A stretch of 64,000 bases of DNA. Source: Micromonospora sonchi. Its GTDB lineage: Bacteria > Actinomycetota > Actinomycetes > Mycobacteriales > Micromonosporaceae. The position numbers were made by a program, and so were the translations under genes. The notes under the pieces are model-generated. The model was not told where the DNA came from. It did not search any database and was given only the letters and a program-made list of their open reading frames with translations. This document shows positions 53,873-62,031 of this stretch, piece after piece. The DNA lies in the NCBI RefSeq assembly GCF_014646235.1, contig NZ_BMNB01000010.1, positions 1 to 64,000 on the forward strand, given 5' to 3'. How positions within the stretch are numbered: the stretch's first letter is position 1; every line of letters begins with the position of its first letter.

Positions 53873-56800
53873 CTACCGGACGGCTTTCTCGTACGTCATG
53901 TAGACAGAGCGGATCAGATGTGGGGCACCTCCCCTGACGTGCACCCGCGCCAGGATCTCCGCGACTCTTTTCCCGTGACGGATCAAGTGGTTGGGGCGGT
54001 TGGCTGAGGGCGTCGTGAGAATCATCGACAGCACCTCGAGGACGGTGGCCGGGGCGATGCGCGCGGCGTCCGCCGCGAGGGCGCGCATGACCAGCGCCGG
54101 CATCGCCTCGTTGTCATGGAGAGCGTCAACACACAGGGTGTACGCCTCGATCCGCCGCCGCAGTGAGTCGTCGTCGAAGGGCTCGGGGGCGAGCAGGAGC
54201 TCCAGCAGAGTTGCCGCGTCGGTGCCGGGCGGGCCGGCGGCATAGATCCGGACCTGGTCGAGTGCGACGTACCGCCAGAAGGGCGTGAAGCTGTGAGCGA
54301 GGATGCGGGTGAAGTAGCCGTCCGACCGGAACGCAGCTTCCCGTAGCCACCCGCCGACCGGACTGGCAGCGGCGACGCTGTAGTCGCGGAACGCGTCGCT
54401 GTAGTCGCGGAACGCGTCGCTGTTGCCGAGGTCCGTTCTCGTCGGGCCGAGCGGCAGCGACCCGGCGAGAGTGACCGCTGCGCCGTCTTCCAACACGAGA
54501 TGACCTTCGGGCCGGGCCTTGTGCAGGTCCAGCACGCTGATGCCCTCGGGAAACCGGTACGTCATCCGCACGGTTTGCCACAGGCTGTACCACCCGTCGC
54601 TCGGCAGTTGGCTCTCCCAGAGCAGCGCGTGTGAACGCCACGACGATCCCTGAGCGGGTGGGAAGAGGTCGTCCGAGTCGATCCCGTCCGGGCTGAGCAG
54701 CACCATGAGGGTGACCAGGTTCGCGGTGAAGGCGGCGTGCCGGGCCGACACTGCCTGCCGCACCGGCCGGTAGTTCGCCAGCGACCACGTCGGCTGGGGG
54801 TGTCCGGCGTCCCGGAGCAGGGCGTACAGCAGGGCGCGGCACTGCTGGTGCAGGTCCGAAGAGAACCGCGCCAGCAGCACGCGACAGAACTCGATGACCG
54901 GGGCGCGGCCCGCCAGCACCGCGAACGACAGCCAGGCGTACAGCGGCCCGGCGTCCAGCGTGCCCGGGAAGTCTCGCCGCTGCTGGTGTGCCCGTTCCTC
55001 GGCCAACTCGGCGAGGGTGCCCACCACGCGGCGGGCCACCAGGAATTCCCCGAAGGTCGCGTGCAGGAACTCGAAGCTGCGTTGCGGGGCGTCGGTACCC
55101 TCCCGAGCCGTCGACTCGTGAATGAAGAAGAACCGTCCCACCAGCAGTTGGGCCGCGGTGAGTGGGCGGTCGTACCCGTCGGGTCGGGCCGGCTCCACCC
55201 GGTCCTCGCCCAACAGTTGGTCCAGGTCGGCGTCGAGTTGCGCCTCGGTGATGAGCTGGGCGCCGCGATTGAACATCGCCAGGGCGATCAACTCCAGCCG
55301 GCGGATCTCCCGGCCGACTGCCGCCCGGTCACTGCCGGCGGGGGTTGCGGGTTCCCGCTTGCCGATCTCGCGGCGGGCGAAGTCGGTGAACAGCCGCTCG
55401 TACAACTCGGCGCGGTCGAGTCCACCGGCCGTGGCTTGCAGTGCGTTGTCCCAGGCGTCGTACAACGACAGCATCAGCAGCAGGAGCGGCTGCTCCGCCA
55501 GCTCGCGGTAGCGCAGCGCCACCGGGGTGGTCAGCGGTACGAGCGAGCGGCGGGCGAGGCCGGCTTTGTTGGTGGCGGCCCACACGCTTAGCCAGCGGTC
55601 GATCTGTGGCTCGTCGAACGGCTCCAGGCGCAGCACGATGCTGCCCTCCGGTACCCGGGCCCGGTCGGCGACGACGGTCCGGGAGGTCACCAGCACCGCC
55701 AGCGGGCGGCCCAGTTCCGCCTCCCGTCGCTGGAAGTCGCGGACCTGCTCCAGATAGTTGGCGCGGTTGACCCCGGACGCTTGAAGCAGCTCGTCGTAGC
55801 CGTCGAGCAGCACCACGGGCAGCGCGCCCCCTGCCGAACGCACCAGCTCCGGCCAGGCCAACCGCTCCCCGACGCTCTGGTAGACAGCGCTCTCGATCTG
55901 TTCCTGAACCGACGCGTCCGCGGCGACTGAGCGCAGCTCCACCCGTACGCACAGGAAGTCCGTCGGCGGGAGGTTCGCGGCGAGGATCCGGCTCAGCAGC
56001 GACTTGCCCGAGCCGGGCTGGCCGAGCACCAGCAGTGGCCCGGTGACCGCCTCCGGGCCGGTGAGATAGCCGGCCAGGAACGGCTGTAGGTCCGCAACGA
56101 CGATCGCGTCGGCCCACCACGCCTCGGTGGCCACCCGCGCGTCCGACTCGGCCGCGCCTACCCGGGCCCGCGGGTTGACGTAGAGAGCGGCGGTGGTGGG
56201 CAGAGTGACGCCATCGGGCAGGTCGCCGATGGCGAGGACGGGACTGTGGAGTTCACGGCGGTACCGAGCCGCGAGATCGATCCGGCTGGTGGCGGCGTTT
56301 CCGGCCGCGAGATCCGCCAGCAGTGCACGGATGCCGGCCAGGCCCGTGGTCAGCTCGGCGAACTGCCGGGCGAGTTCGGTACCGATCCGTCGGGTGGTGG
56401 CCCGGCTGGCGGCCGCGTCCGTCATCGCCGCCCAGATGACGAACTCCGGCACCTCGGCGGCGAGCGACCGGTAGCCGATCTCGTACCGGCGCAGTGCGGT
56501 GGCCGCGATGCCACGCTGCGGCTCGTCCTCGTTGAAGTACAACTCGATGCCCCGGATGGCGTTCTCACCGCCGACGAGCTTGCTGACGAAGACCACGACC
56601 GATCCCATCAGGTCGCGGAAGTAGTCATTGAGCTGGGCGGTGAGCACCTCGAACGGTACGAGGGGCGAGGGCAGCGGTACCTGGTGGTCGACGAGGGCGT
56701 TCAGCACCCCGAGCCGTTCGAACTCGGCGTTGGTGCGGGCGCCCAGGGCGACCTGCTCGGCGAGGGTGATCTCCAGCTCGGCGGGGTCGACGCCGATCGC

Positions 56801-57136
56801 GGTCAGGGTCTCGTCGAACGCCTCGAAGAACGAGCTGATCACGAGCACGGTGTGTGCGGCGACCAGGCGTTGGGTGCGGTCGTACCGGCCGAGGCCGGAG
56901 AGGCGTTCACGGATGCCGCGTACCGCCTGGTTGCCGTAGTTGACGATCTCGTCGCGGACGGCGAAGAGATCGATCGCGCCGAGCGTGGCGACGCTCAGCG
57001 CCGTGCCGCCCGCGCCGGCGAGCCGGCCGAGAGCGGAGATGAACGGGCTGTCTCCGGCGCCGAGCAACCGCACGGCGTCGGCGTAGGTCAAACCACGGCG
57101 CGAGGAGGGTCTGAGCACACTGGAGTGTCCCATCAC
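53873..57136 (-). CDS. NACHT-domain STAND NTPase, candidate defence protein
   Basis: 1087 residues. Residues 1-340 form a helical N-terminal domain (LTYADAVRLLGAGDSP, YDRTQRLVAAHTVLVISSFFEAF) that looks like an NNH-type (NACHT N-terminal helical, I think class 7) domain. The NACHT core has Walker A LGQPGSGKS (371-379) and Walker B VVLLDGYDELL (441-451). The C-terminal 500 residues are helical with FEFLHATFGEFLVARRV, typical downstream of NACHT; no WD40, ankyrin or LRR repeats are obvious. Bacterial NACHT proteins are known antiphage sensors. No separate effector is encoded beside it. GTG start 57136; other starts at 57133 and 57118. Confidence 0.85.
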   Translation of the reverse strand: MMGHSSVLRPSSRRGLTYADAVRLLGAGDSPFISALGRLAGAGGTALSVATLGAIDLFAVRDEIVNYGNQAVRGIRERLSGLGRYDRTQRLVAAHTVLVISSFFEAFDETLTAIGVDPAELEITLAEQVALGARTNAEFERLGVLNALVDHQVPLPSPLVPFEVLTAQLNDYFRDLMGSVVVFVSKLVGGENAIRGIELYFNEDEPQRGIAATALRRYEIGYRSLAAEVPEFVIWAAMTDAAASRATTRRIGTELARQFAELTTGLAGIRALLADLAAGNAATSRIDLAARYRRELHSPVLAIGDLPDGVTLPTTAALYVNPRARVGAAESDARVATEAWWADAIVVADLQPFLAGYLTGPEAVTGPLLVLGQPGSGKSLLSRILAANLPPTDFLCVRVELRSVAADASVQEQIESAVYQSVGERLAWPELVRSAGGALPVVLLDGYDELLQASGVNRANYLEQVRDFQRREAELGRPLAVLVTSRTVVADRARVPEGSIVLRLEPFDEPQIDRWLSVWAATNKAGLARRSLVPLTTPVALRYRELAEQPLLLLMLSLYDAWDNALQATAGGLDRAELYERLFTDFARREIGKREPATPAGSDRAAVGREIRRLELIALAMFNRGAQLITEAQLDADLDQLLGEDRVEPARPDGYDRPLTAAQLLVGRFFFIHESTAREGTDAPQRSFEFLHATFGEFLVARRVVGTLAELAEERAHQQRRDFPGTLDAGPLYAWLSFAVLAGRAPVIEFCRVLLARFSSDLHQQCRALLYALLRDAGHPQPTWSLANYRPVRQAVSARHAAFTANLVTLMVLLSPDGIDSDDLFPPAQGSSWRSHALLWESQLPSDGWYSLWQTVRMTYRFPEGISVLDLHKARPEGHLVLEDGAAVTLAGSLPLGPTRTDLGNSDAFRDYSDAFRDYSVAAASPVGGWLREAAFRSDGYFTRILAHSFTPFWRYVALDQVRIYAAGPPGTDAATLLELLLAPEPFDDDSLRRRIEAYTLCVDALHDNEAMPALVMRALAADAARIAPATVLEVLSMILTTPSANRPNHLIRHGKRVAEILARVHVRGGAPHLIRSVYMTYEKAVR
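54379..54420 (-). repeat. 21-bp tandem duplication in NACHT gene
   Basis: A 21-base unit (CTGTAGTCGCGGAACGCGTC, with one further base) is present twice in tandem, duplicating the heptapeptide SDAFRDY in the C-terminal part of the protein. The copies are identical, so the duplication is recent. Confidence 0.8.
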
Positions 57137-57199
57137 CGCCCGGGCGTACGCAGCCCGGAACGTGGCGGCTCACCTGGGCTCGGCCGGAGGCCCGCGTCG

Positions 57200-57355
57200 G
57201 GAAGCCGCCTGCGCTTCCGGGAGGGCGACGTCGAACACGACCTGCCTGCCGGCGACTGCCTCGAACTCGGCGAACCGGCACCCTGCTCCTACCACAACGT
57301 CACCGACCGCCCCTGCCGGTACGTGGTGATCCTCAGCCGCCGCCACCCCAGATAG
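57200..57355 (+). pseudogene. C-terminal remnant of a cupin-type XRE regulator
   Basis: Reads about 50 residues ending HDLPAGDCLELGEPAPCSYHN, then PCRYVVILSRR and a stop at 57353-57355. This is the C-terminal cupin strand set of XRE-cupin transcription regulators. No HTH, no start and no upstream coding frame are present; the sequence runs into the divergent start of the NACHT gene. Confidence 0.6.
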
Positions 57356-57372
57356 CCGGCGCCAACGAGGCG

Positions 57373-57583
57373 ATGCAGTTCAATCGGCAGAATCCCGGGC
57401 TGCTCCAGAAGAGGTGCTATGCCCATGGCGTCTATCAGAATCGCTCGCGCATCTCAAAAGACGAACGGGAGCGGCTGGTCGAGGTCCGGTTACAACGTCA
57501 ATCGCTCCTGGAACGTCGCCTTCCCACCCGCACCGAAGTTTGAGGTGGTCCTCTCCGAGGCAGTTCTCCTCCGGGTCATTTGA
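57373..57583 (+). pseudogene. frameshifted DUF5753 (XRE regulator) remnant
   Basis: NPGLLQKRCYAHGVYQNR, DERERLVEVRLQRQSLLERR then, after a +1/-1 shift near 57523-57535, FEVVLSEAVLLRV with a stop at 57581-57583. Together this matches the ligand or DUF5753 domain of XRE regulators that pair with DUF397 proteins. The HTH part and the C-terminus are gone. Confidence 0.65.
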
Positions 57584-57779
57584 CCGGTGTGCGCTGGCTC
57601 AAGAGCACCCGCAGCGGTGACAACGGCGGCAACTGTGTCGAGGTCGCGGACAACCTGCCGGGCCTTGTCGCCGTACGGGACAGCAAGGATTCGGCCGGTC
57701 CGGTTCTGGCCTTCTCTCCCACCGTCTGGGCCGCCTTCGTTCGCGCGACCCGGCGCTGGCCTCGGCCACCGTACCGTGA
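57580..57779 (+). pseudogene. DUF397 protein, 3' end frameshifted
   Basis: TTG start overlapping the stop of the DUF5753 remnant (TTGA). VRWLKSTRSG, GNCVEVADNLPGLVAVRDSKD and FSPTVWAAFVRATR form an almost complete DUF397 domain. The expected stop is out of frame at 57777-57779, and the open frame runs on into the antisense of the next gene. DUF397 proteins partner XRE-DUF5753 regulators, whose remains lie directly upstream. Confidence 0.6.
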
Positions 57780-57825
57780 CGGGAGCGCGCTCGGCTGCCG
57801 CCGGGCGCGCTCCCGAGCCCACGGC

Positions 57826-58230
57826 TCAGGTGCGCGGCGGTGCCGTCTCGGCTCGATAGGCGGCGGCGAGTCGCTTCGGGGCGCGGGCGTACCAGGCCTC
57901 CACGATCAGCTCAGTCAGCTCGTCGACGTCGATCCGGTCCAGCCGCACCAGCACGATCGGATAGCCGTCGAAGTGCGGCGTGGTGAAGTAGCGACCAGGA
58001 TCGTCGGCGAGGAGCGCCTCCTTGACGCCGAGGTCGGCCACCCGTACGCCGAGGATCGGCCCGTCCGGTGCCGCCGGACCGAGCGCATCGAGCTCGCCCC
58101 GGCGCAATGGGCGTTCCCAGACGAAGGACTTGTCCCGCACCTTCCACGCGGGCAGCCCGTCGTACGAAGGTCGCTCGCCGGTCTCCGGCAGGCTCAGCGC
58201 GATCCGGCGTACGTCTTCCCAACTGGCCAT
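57826..58230 (-). CDS. MmcQ/YjbR family DNA-binding protein
   Basis: 134 residues of the YjbR fold: SWEDVRRIALSLPETGERPSYDG, AWKVRDKSFVWERPL, and the final VDELTELIVEAWYARAPKRLAA. ATG 58230 starts the conserved domain; an extended frame would run into the GGGCCC repeat element and is rejected. Molecular role unclear in the family. Adjacent to repeat copy 3. Confidence 0.8.
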   Translation of the reverse strand: MASWEDVRRIALSLPETGERPSYDGLPAWKVRDKSFVWERPLRRGELDALGPAAPDGPILGVRVADLGVKEALLADDPGRYFTTPHFDGYPIVLVRLDRIDVDELTELIVEAWYARAPKRLAAAYRAETAPPRT

Positions 58231-58255
58231 CGCCCGACGATACGCCCCGGCGTTT

Positions 58256-58306
58256 GTTAAAAAGGGGCCCTTCCTATGCACGAGGCGTTAATAGGGGGCC
58301 CTTCCT
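58256..58306. repeat. paired GGGCCC repeat element, copy 3
   Basis: GTTAAAAAGGGGCCCTTCCT and GTTAATAGGGGGCCCTTCCT, 11 bases apart (TGCACGAGG in the linker), in the same orientation as copy 2. It occupies the shared upstream region of two divergent genes, so it is not a terminator here. Slightly more diverged than copies 1 and 2. Confidence 0.82.
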
Positions 58307-58326
58307 TTCTTCCCTAAGGTGTGCTC

Positions 58327-59415
58327 ATGCAGATCGAGATGCCGGTATGTCTGGCTGATTTCGCGGAGCGGGCCCGAGGGGTGCTGCCGCCGGAGGTGTG
58401 GGACTACCTGGACGGTGGCAGCGGCACCGAGATCACCCTCGGGGCGAATCGACGGGCGCTCGATCGGGTGGGTGTGCTGCCCCGGGTGCTGGCCGGGGTG
58501 GCCACCGCCAGTTTGCGGGCCCGGCTGCTCGGTCGGGAGTACGCGATGCCGGTCGGTGTGGCACCGATGGCGTACCAGCGGCTGGTGCACCCCGACGGCG
58601 AGGTCGGCCTGGCCGGCGCGGCCCGGGCCGCTGGGGTGCCCTACCTGGCCAGCATCCTGGGCAGCACCCCGATCGAGCAGGTCACCGCGACGGGCGCCGA
58701 GGTGTGGTTCCAGCTGTACTGGCTGCGCGACCGTGCACTGGTGACGGAGCTGCTGGCCCGGGTGCGCGACGCCGGCTGCCGGGCGTTGGTGGTGACCGTG
58801 GACGTGCCGGTGCTCGGCCGGCGCTACCGGGATCTGCGCAACGCCTTTCGGCTGCCGCCGGAGTTGGTCGCGGCGAACCTGCCGGGCGGTCGGAACGACC
58901 TGGCCCACGGCGGTACGCCGGGCGTCACGCCGGTCGCGGCGACCAGCGGCGCGGCCTTCGCCCCGGCGCTGAGCTGGCAGGACCTGCGGTGGCTGGGTGA
59001 GCACTGTGAGCTACCGCTGGTGGTCAAGGGCATCCTGGACCCGGCCGACGCGGTACGGGCGGTCGACGCCGGTGCGCGTGCGGTGGTGGTGTCCAATCAC
59101 GGTGGACGGCAGCTCGACGGGGTGCCGGCCAGCGCCATCATGCTGCCCGAGGTGGTCGCCGAGGTGGGTGACCGGTGCGAGGTGCTGCTGGACAGCGGGA
59201 TTCGGGGCGGCCTCGACGTGCTGCGGGCGCTGGCGCTGGGGGCGCACGGGGTGCTGGTCGGCCGGCCGATGCTCTGGGCGCTGGCGGCCGGGGGAGAGGC
59301 CGGGGCGAGCGCCGGGTTGGCGCTGCTCGCCGACGAGTTGCGCCACGCGTTGGCCCTCGCCGGTTGCGCGGATCCGGCCGCCGCACGCGAGCTGCGTACC
59401 GTCGCGATCGACTGA
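58327..59415 (+). CDS. FMN-dependent alpha-hydroxy acid oxidase
   Basis: 362 residues of the lactate oxidase/glycolate oxidase family: N-terminal VWDYLDGGSGTEITL, AMPVGVAPMAYQRL, WFQLYWLRDR, catalytic VSNHGGRQLDG and LLDSGIRGGLDVLRALALGA, VGRPMLWAL. It oxidises an L-2-hydroxy acid (lactate, glycolate or hydroxymandelate) to the oxo acid with FMN. ATG 58327 is used; a GTG six bases earlier is possible. Confidence 0.88.
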   Translation: MQIEMPVCLADFAERARGVLPPEVWDYLDGGSGTEITLGANRRALDRVGVLPRVLAGVATASLRARLLGREYAMPVGVAPMAYQRLVHPDGEVGLAGAARAAGVPYLASILGSTPIEQVTATGAEVWFQLYWLRDRALVTELLARVRDAGCRALVVTVDVPVLGRRYRDLRNAFRLPPELVAANLPGGRNDLAHGGTPGVTPVAATSGAAFAPALSWQDLRWLGEHCELPLVVKGILDPADAVRAVDAGARAVVVSNHGGRQLDGVPASAIMLPEVVAEVGDRCEVLLDSGIRGGLDVLRALALGAHGVLVGRPMLWALAAGGEAGASAGLALLADELRHALALAGCADPAAARELRTVAID

Positions 59416-59495
59416 GTGGCAGGATCGACTCACCGTGTTCACCGCCTGGCAACCTGTGACGGTCGTCCTGCCGTCGTCCTGGTTGGACGGTCATA

Positions 59496-59756
59496 ATGGG
59501 CGGCATGATTGCCTGGGAGTACGCCCTGCTGGTCCGCCGTTACCAGGGACAGGGCCGGAATTTTCACGTCACCTTCGTCTGGTACGGGCCAGACGGGTCC
59601 CGCAAGGACGTCACGGCGTACGGCGACACGGCGGTCGCGCATCTCAACCGGGTCGGTCGGGAGGGCTGGGAACTCGTCACGGCGGCCGAGGACGTGAACA
59701 ACGTCCAGGGCAGCACCGAGGTGCACCGCTACCACCTCAAGCGCCCACTCAACTGA
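59496..59756 (+). CDS. conserved small protein of unknown function
   Basis: 86 residues (or 83 from the ATG at 59505): WEYALLVRRY, FVWYGPDGSRKDV, LNRVGREGWELVTA, STEVHRYHLKRPL. The GWELV pattern is that of DUF4177-like proteins. It has a mixed beta fold and no signal peptide. Confidence 0.7.
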   Translation: MGGMIAWEYALLVRRYQGQGRNFHVTFVWYGPDGSRKDVTAYGDTAVAHLNRVGREGWELVTAAEDVNNVQGSTEVHRYHLKRPLN

Positions 59757-59817
59757 ACCGCCCCGCCCCCGCCCCCCCCGGCCGGCCCGCCCCCCCCCGG
59801 CCGGCCGGCCCGGCCCC

Positions 59818-59878
59818 GTTGATCATGAGGTTGGCGGCAGTGGTTGATCTTCAAACTGCCGCTAACCTCATGATCAAC
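59818..59878. terminator. 24-bp-arm hairpin between convergent genes
   Basis: GTTGATCATGAGGTTGGCGG (and four more bases; 59818-59841) pairs with 59855-59878; the one difference gives a G-U pair in RNA. Loop of 13 bases. It follows a run of C and lies between the ends of the small-protein gene and glyA, suiting a bidirectional terminator. Confidence 0.75.
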
Positions 59879-59930
59879 GCGAGGGGGTGGTGGGCCGGTG
59901 GGGCGGTGGGCCGGTGGGCTGGTGGGCCGG

Positions 59931-61367
59931 TCAGGTCAGGTCGACGTGGGGGTAGAGCGGGAAGTTGGCGAGCAGGTCGGTGGCCTGGCGGCTGACCTTG
60001 TCGGCTAGGGCCGGGTCCAGCACGTATTTTGCCTTGGAAGCCGTGCCGTCCGGGCCGGTGCCGGCGGTGGTCTGGCTGAGCACGGTATGGATCAGCTCGG
60101 CGGTGGCGTCCATGTCCGCCAGGCCCAGCCCACGGGTGGTCAGTGCCGGCGTGCCGATTCGGATGCCGGAGGTGTACCAGGCCCCGTTAGGGTCCTGCGG
60201 CACCGCGTTGCGGTTGGTGACGATGCCCGAGTCCAGCAACGCCTGCTCGGCCTGCCGGCCGGTCAGCCCGTAGCCGGTGACGTCGATGAGCACCAGGTGG
60301 TTGTCGGTGCCGCCGGTGACCAGCTTCGCGCCCCGGCGCAGCAGGCCCTCGGCCAGCGCCTGGGCGTTGTCGACGATGCGCCGGGCGTAGTCGGCGAAGT
60401 CGGGGCGACGCGCCTCGGCCAGCGCGACCGCCTTGGCGGCCATCACGTGCGGCAGCGGACCGCCGAGCACCATCGGGCAGCCCCGGTCCACCTGGTCGGC
60501 CAGCTCCGGGCCGCAGAGCACCATGCCGCCGCGCGGGCCGCGCAGCGACTTGTGGGTGGTGGTGGTGACGATGTGCGCGTGTGGCACCGGGTCGAAGTCG
60601 CCGGTGAAGACCTTGCCGGCGACCAGCCCGGCGAAGTGGGCCATGTCCACCATGAAGGTCGCGCCGACGGAGTCGGCGATCTCCCGCATGATCCGGAAGT
60701 TCACCTTCCGGGGGTACGCCGAGTAGCCGGCGACCAGCACCAGCGGCCGGAACTCGCGGGCCGCCTCGGCCACCTTGTCGTAGTCGACCAGGCCGGTGGT
60801 CGGGTCGGTGCCGTAGCTGCGCTGGTCGAACATCTTGCCGGAGATGTTCGGCCGGAAGCCGTGGGTCAGGTGTCCACCGGCGTCCAGCGACATGCCGAGC
60901 ATCCGCTGGTCGCCCAGCTCCCGGCGCAGCGCGAACCAGTCAGCCTCGGTCAGGTCGTTGACGTGCCGGGCCTGCGCCCGCTTCAGCGCGGGGGCCTCCA
61001 CCCGGTCGGCCAGGATCGCCCAGAACGCCACCAGGTTGGCGTCGATGCCCGAGTGCGGCTGCACGTACGCGTGTGCGGCGCCGAACAGCTCCCGGGCGTG
61101 CTCGGCGGCGAGCGCCTCGACGGTGTCGACGTTCTGGCAGCCGGCGTAGAAGCGGCGGCCGATGGTGCCCTCGGCGTACTTGTCGCTGAGCCAGTTGCCC
61201 ATCGCCAACAGGGTGGCTGGCGAGGCGTAGTTCTCGCTGGCGATCAGCTTGAGCGACTGGCGCTGGTCGGCCAGCTCTGCGCGGATGGCGTCGGCGATGC
61301 GCGGCTCGACACCGCCGATCACTTCGAGTGCGCTGCTGAAGGCGGTGGACTCGACGTTGCGCGGCAT
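59931..61367 (-). CDS. glyA: serine hydroxymethyltransferase
   Basis: 478-residue PLP enzyme interconverting serine and glycine with tetrahydrofolate. The PLP lysine is in [22 protein letters not shown] sequence ([15 protein letters not shown]), and [23 protein letters not shown] and NVDTVEALA are SHMT signatures. It is 40-60 residues longer than E. coli GlyA, like the second GlyA type of actinobacteria. The ATG has AGGAGGT seven bases upstream and is preceded by a ZTP riboswitch, tying expression to folate shortage. Confidence 0.93.
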   Translation of the reverse strand: MPRNVESTAFSSALEVIGGVEPRIADAIRAELADQRQSLKLIASENYASPATLLAMGNWLSDKYAEGTIGRRFYAGCQNVDTVEALAAEHARELFGAAHAYVQPHSGIDANLVAFWAILADRVEAPALKRAQARHVNDLTEADWFALRRELGDQRMLGMSLDAGGHLTHGFRPNISGKMFDQRSYGTDPTTGLVDYDKVAEAAREFRPLVLVAGYSAYPRKVNFRIMREIADSVGATFMVDMAHFAGLVAGKVFTGDFDPVPHAHIVTTTTHKSLRGPRGGMVLCGPELADQVDRGCPMVLGGPLPHVMAAKAVALAEARRPDFADYARRIVDNAQALAEGLLRRGAKLVTGGTDNHLVLIDVTGYGLTGRQAEQALLDSGIVTNRNAVPQDPNGAWYTSGIRIGTPALTTRGLGLADMDATAELIHTVLSQTTAGTGPDGTASKAKYVLDPALADKVSRQATDLLANFPLYPHVDLT

Positions 61368-61394
61368 GCTGCGACCTCCTGGTGACGTGCGGAA

Positions 61395-61474
61395 GGCCCA
61401 GGCGCTCGGCATGCGTCCTCGTGACGGGGCCGCTCCCCGATGGTTCTCCATCTCCAATGCGCCAGTCACGGCCC
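61395..61474 (-). ncRNA. ZTP riboswitch (pfl RNA) of glyA
   Basis: The minus strand reads GGGCCGTGACTGGCG (5' half with P1, 61474-61460), a central hairpin GGAGATGGAGAACCATCGGG, GAGCGGCCC closing P1, and after a variable linker the conserved CCGAGCGCCTGGGC. These are the invariant parts of the pfl motif, which binds ZTP/ZMP made when 10-formyl-tetrahydrofolate is low. It ends 28 bases before the glyA start and its Shine-Dalgarno site, so control of translation or of a short terminator is likely. Confidence 0.9.
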
Positions 61475-61702
61475 GAAGGGCATCCTACCGGGTACGCCGC
61501 CGCCACGACGTCGCGCCCGCCCAAGCCGCCGTCGCCACGCCGTCGCTCCGCCCGGGCCGGGACGACGACGACCGGTCTGTCCGGTCCCGGCCGGCGCGTC
61601 GGATCCCGTCGCCCCGCTGGTTCCCGACTTCCCCGGTGGGGTGTGCTGGCCCGAGCCGGGGGTACCCGACCGGGACCTGACGGAGCTACCTGGAGGTGAA
61701 CC

Positions 61703-61939
61703 GTGGCCACGATGACGCACCCGGCCAGCCCGGTAAAGGACAAGAACTACGACCTGATCCACGCGATTCAGATGTCGCTGGAACACATCTGGCAGATGGA
61801 GACGTACATCGCCGACGCCGAGTCGCGGGGGGACAACGAACTCGCCACCTGGTTCCGCAAGATCCAGGAGAACAACCGCAAGGCGGGCGAGCAGGGCAAG
61901 CAGATGCTCATGTCGCGCCTGCAGCGGGAGAACGGCTGA
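61703..61939 (+). CDS. conserved small helical protein
   Basis: 78 residues, almost all helical and amphipathic (IHAIQMSLEHIWQMETYIADAE, ELATWFRKIQENNRKAGEQ). GTG start with GGAGGTG upstream. No signal peptide or membrane segment. Function unknown; it may be a small interaction protein or ferritin-like helical bundle piece. Confidence 0.7.
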   Translation: MATMTHPASPVKDKNYDLIHAIQMSLEHIWQMETYIADAESRGDNELATWFRKIQENNRKAGEQGKQMLMSRLQRENG

Positions 61940-62031
61940 CCGTCGCGGACGCCGTGGACCGGGCGGGACCTGCGCCGCCCGGTCCGTCCGTACGCCCACC
62001 GGCGTCGGTGGCCCGTCGTACCCTGTGAGCC

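Noticed and set aside
58231..58281. N-terminal extension of the MmcQ/YjbR gene into repeat copy 3
   Set aside because: The conserved domain begins at ATG 58230 and the extension is repeat sequence; unlike copy 2 there is no overlap with another gene to support it.
59757..59817. Long C-runs after the small-protein gene as a functional motif
   Set aside because: Low-complexity C/G tract; could be assembly-sensitive, and no structure beyond the adjacent hairpin is evident.
61368..61469. Upstream start for glyA within the leader
   Set aside because: That stretch folds as the ZTP riboswitch, and the ATG at 61367 has a perfect ribosome site.
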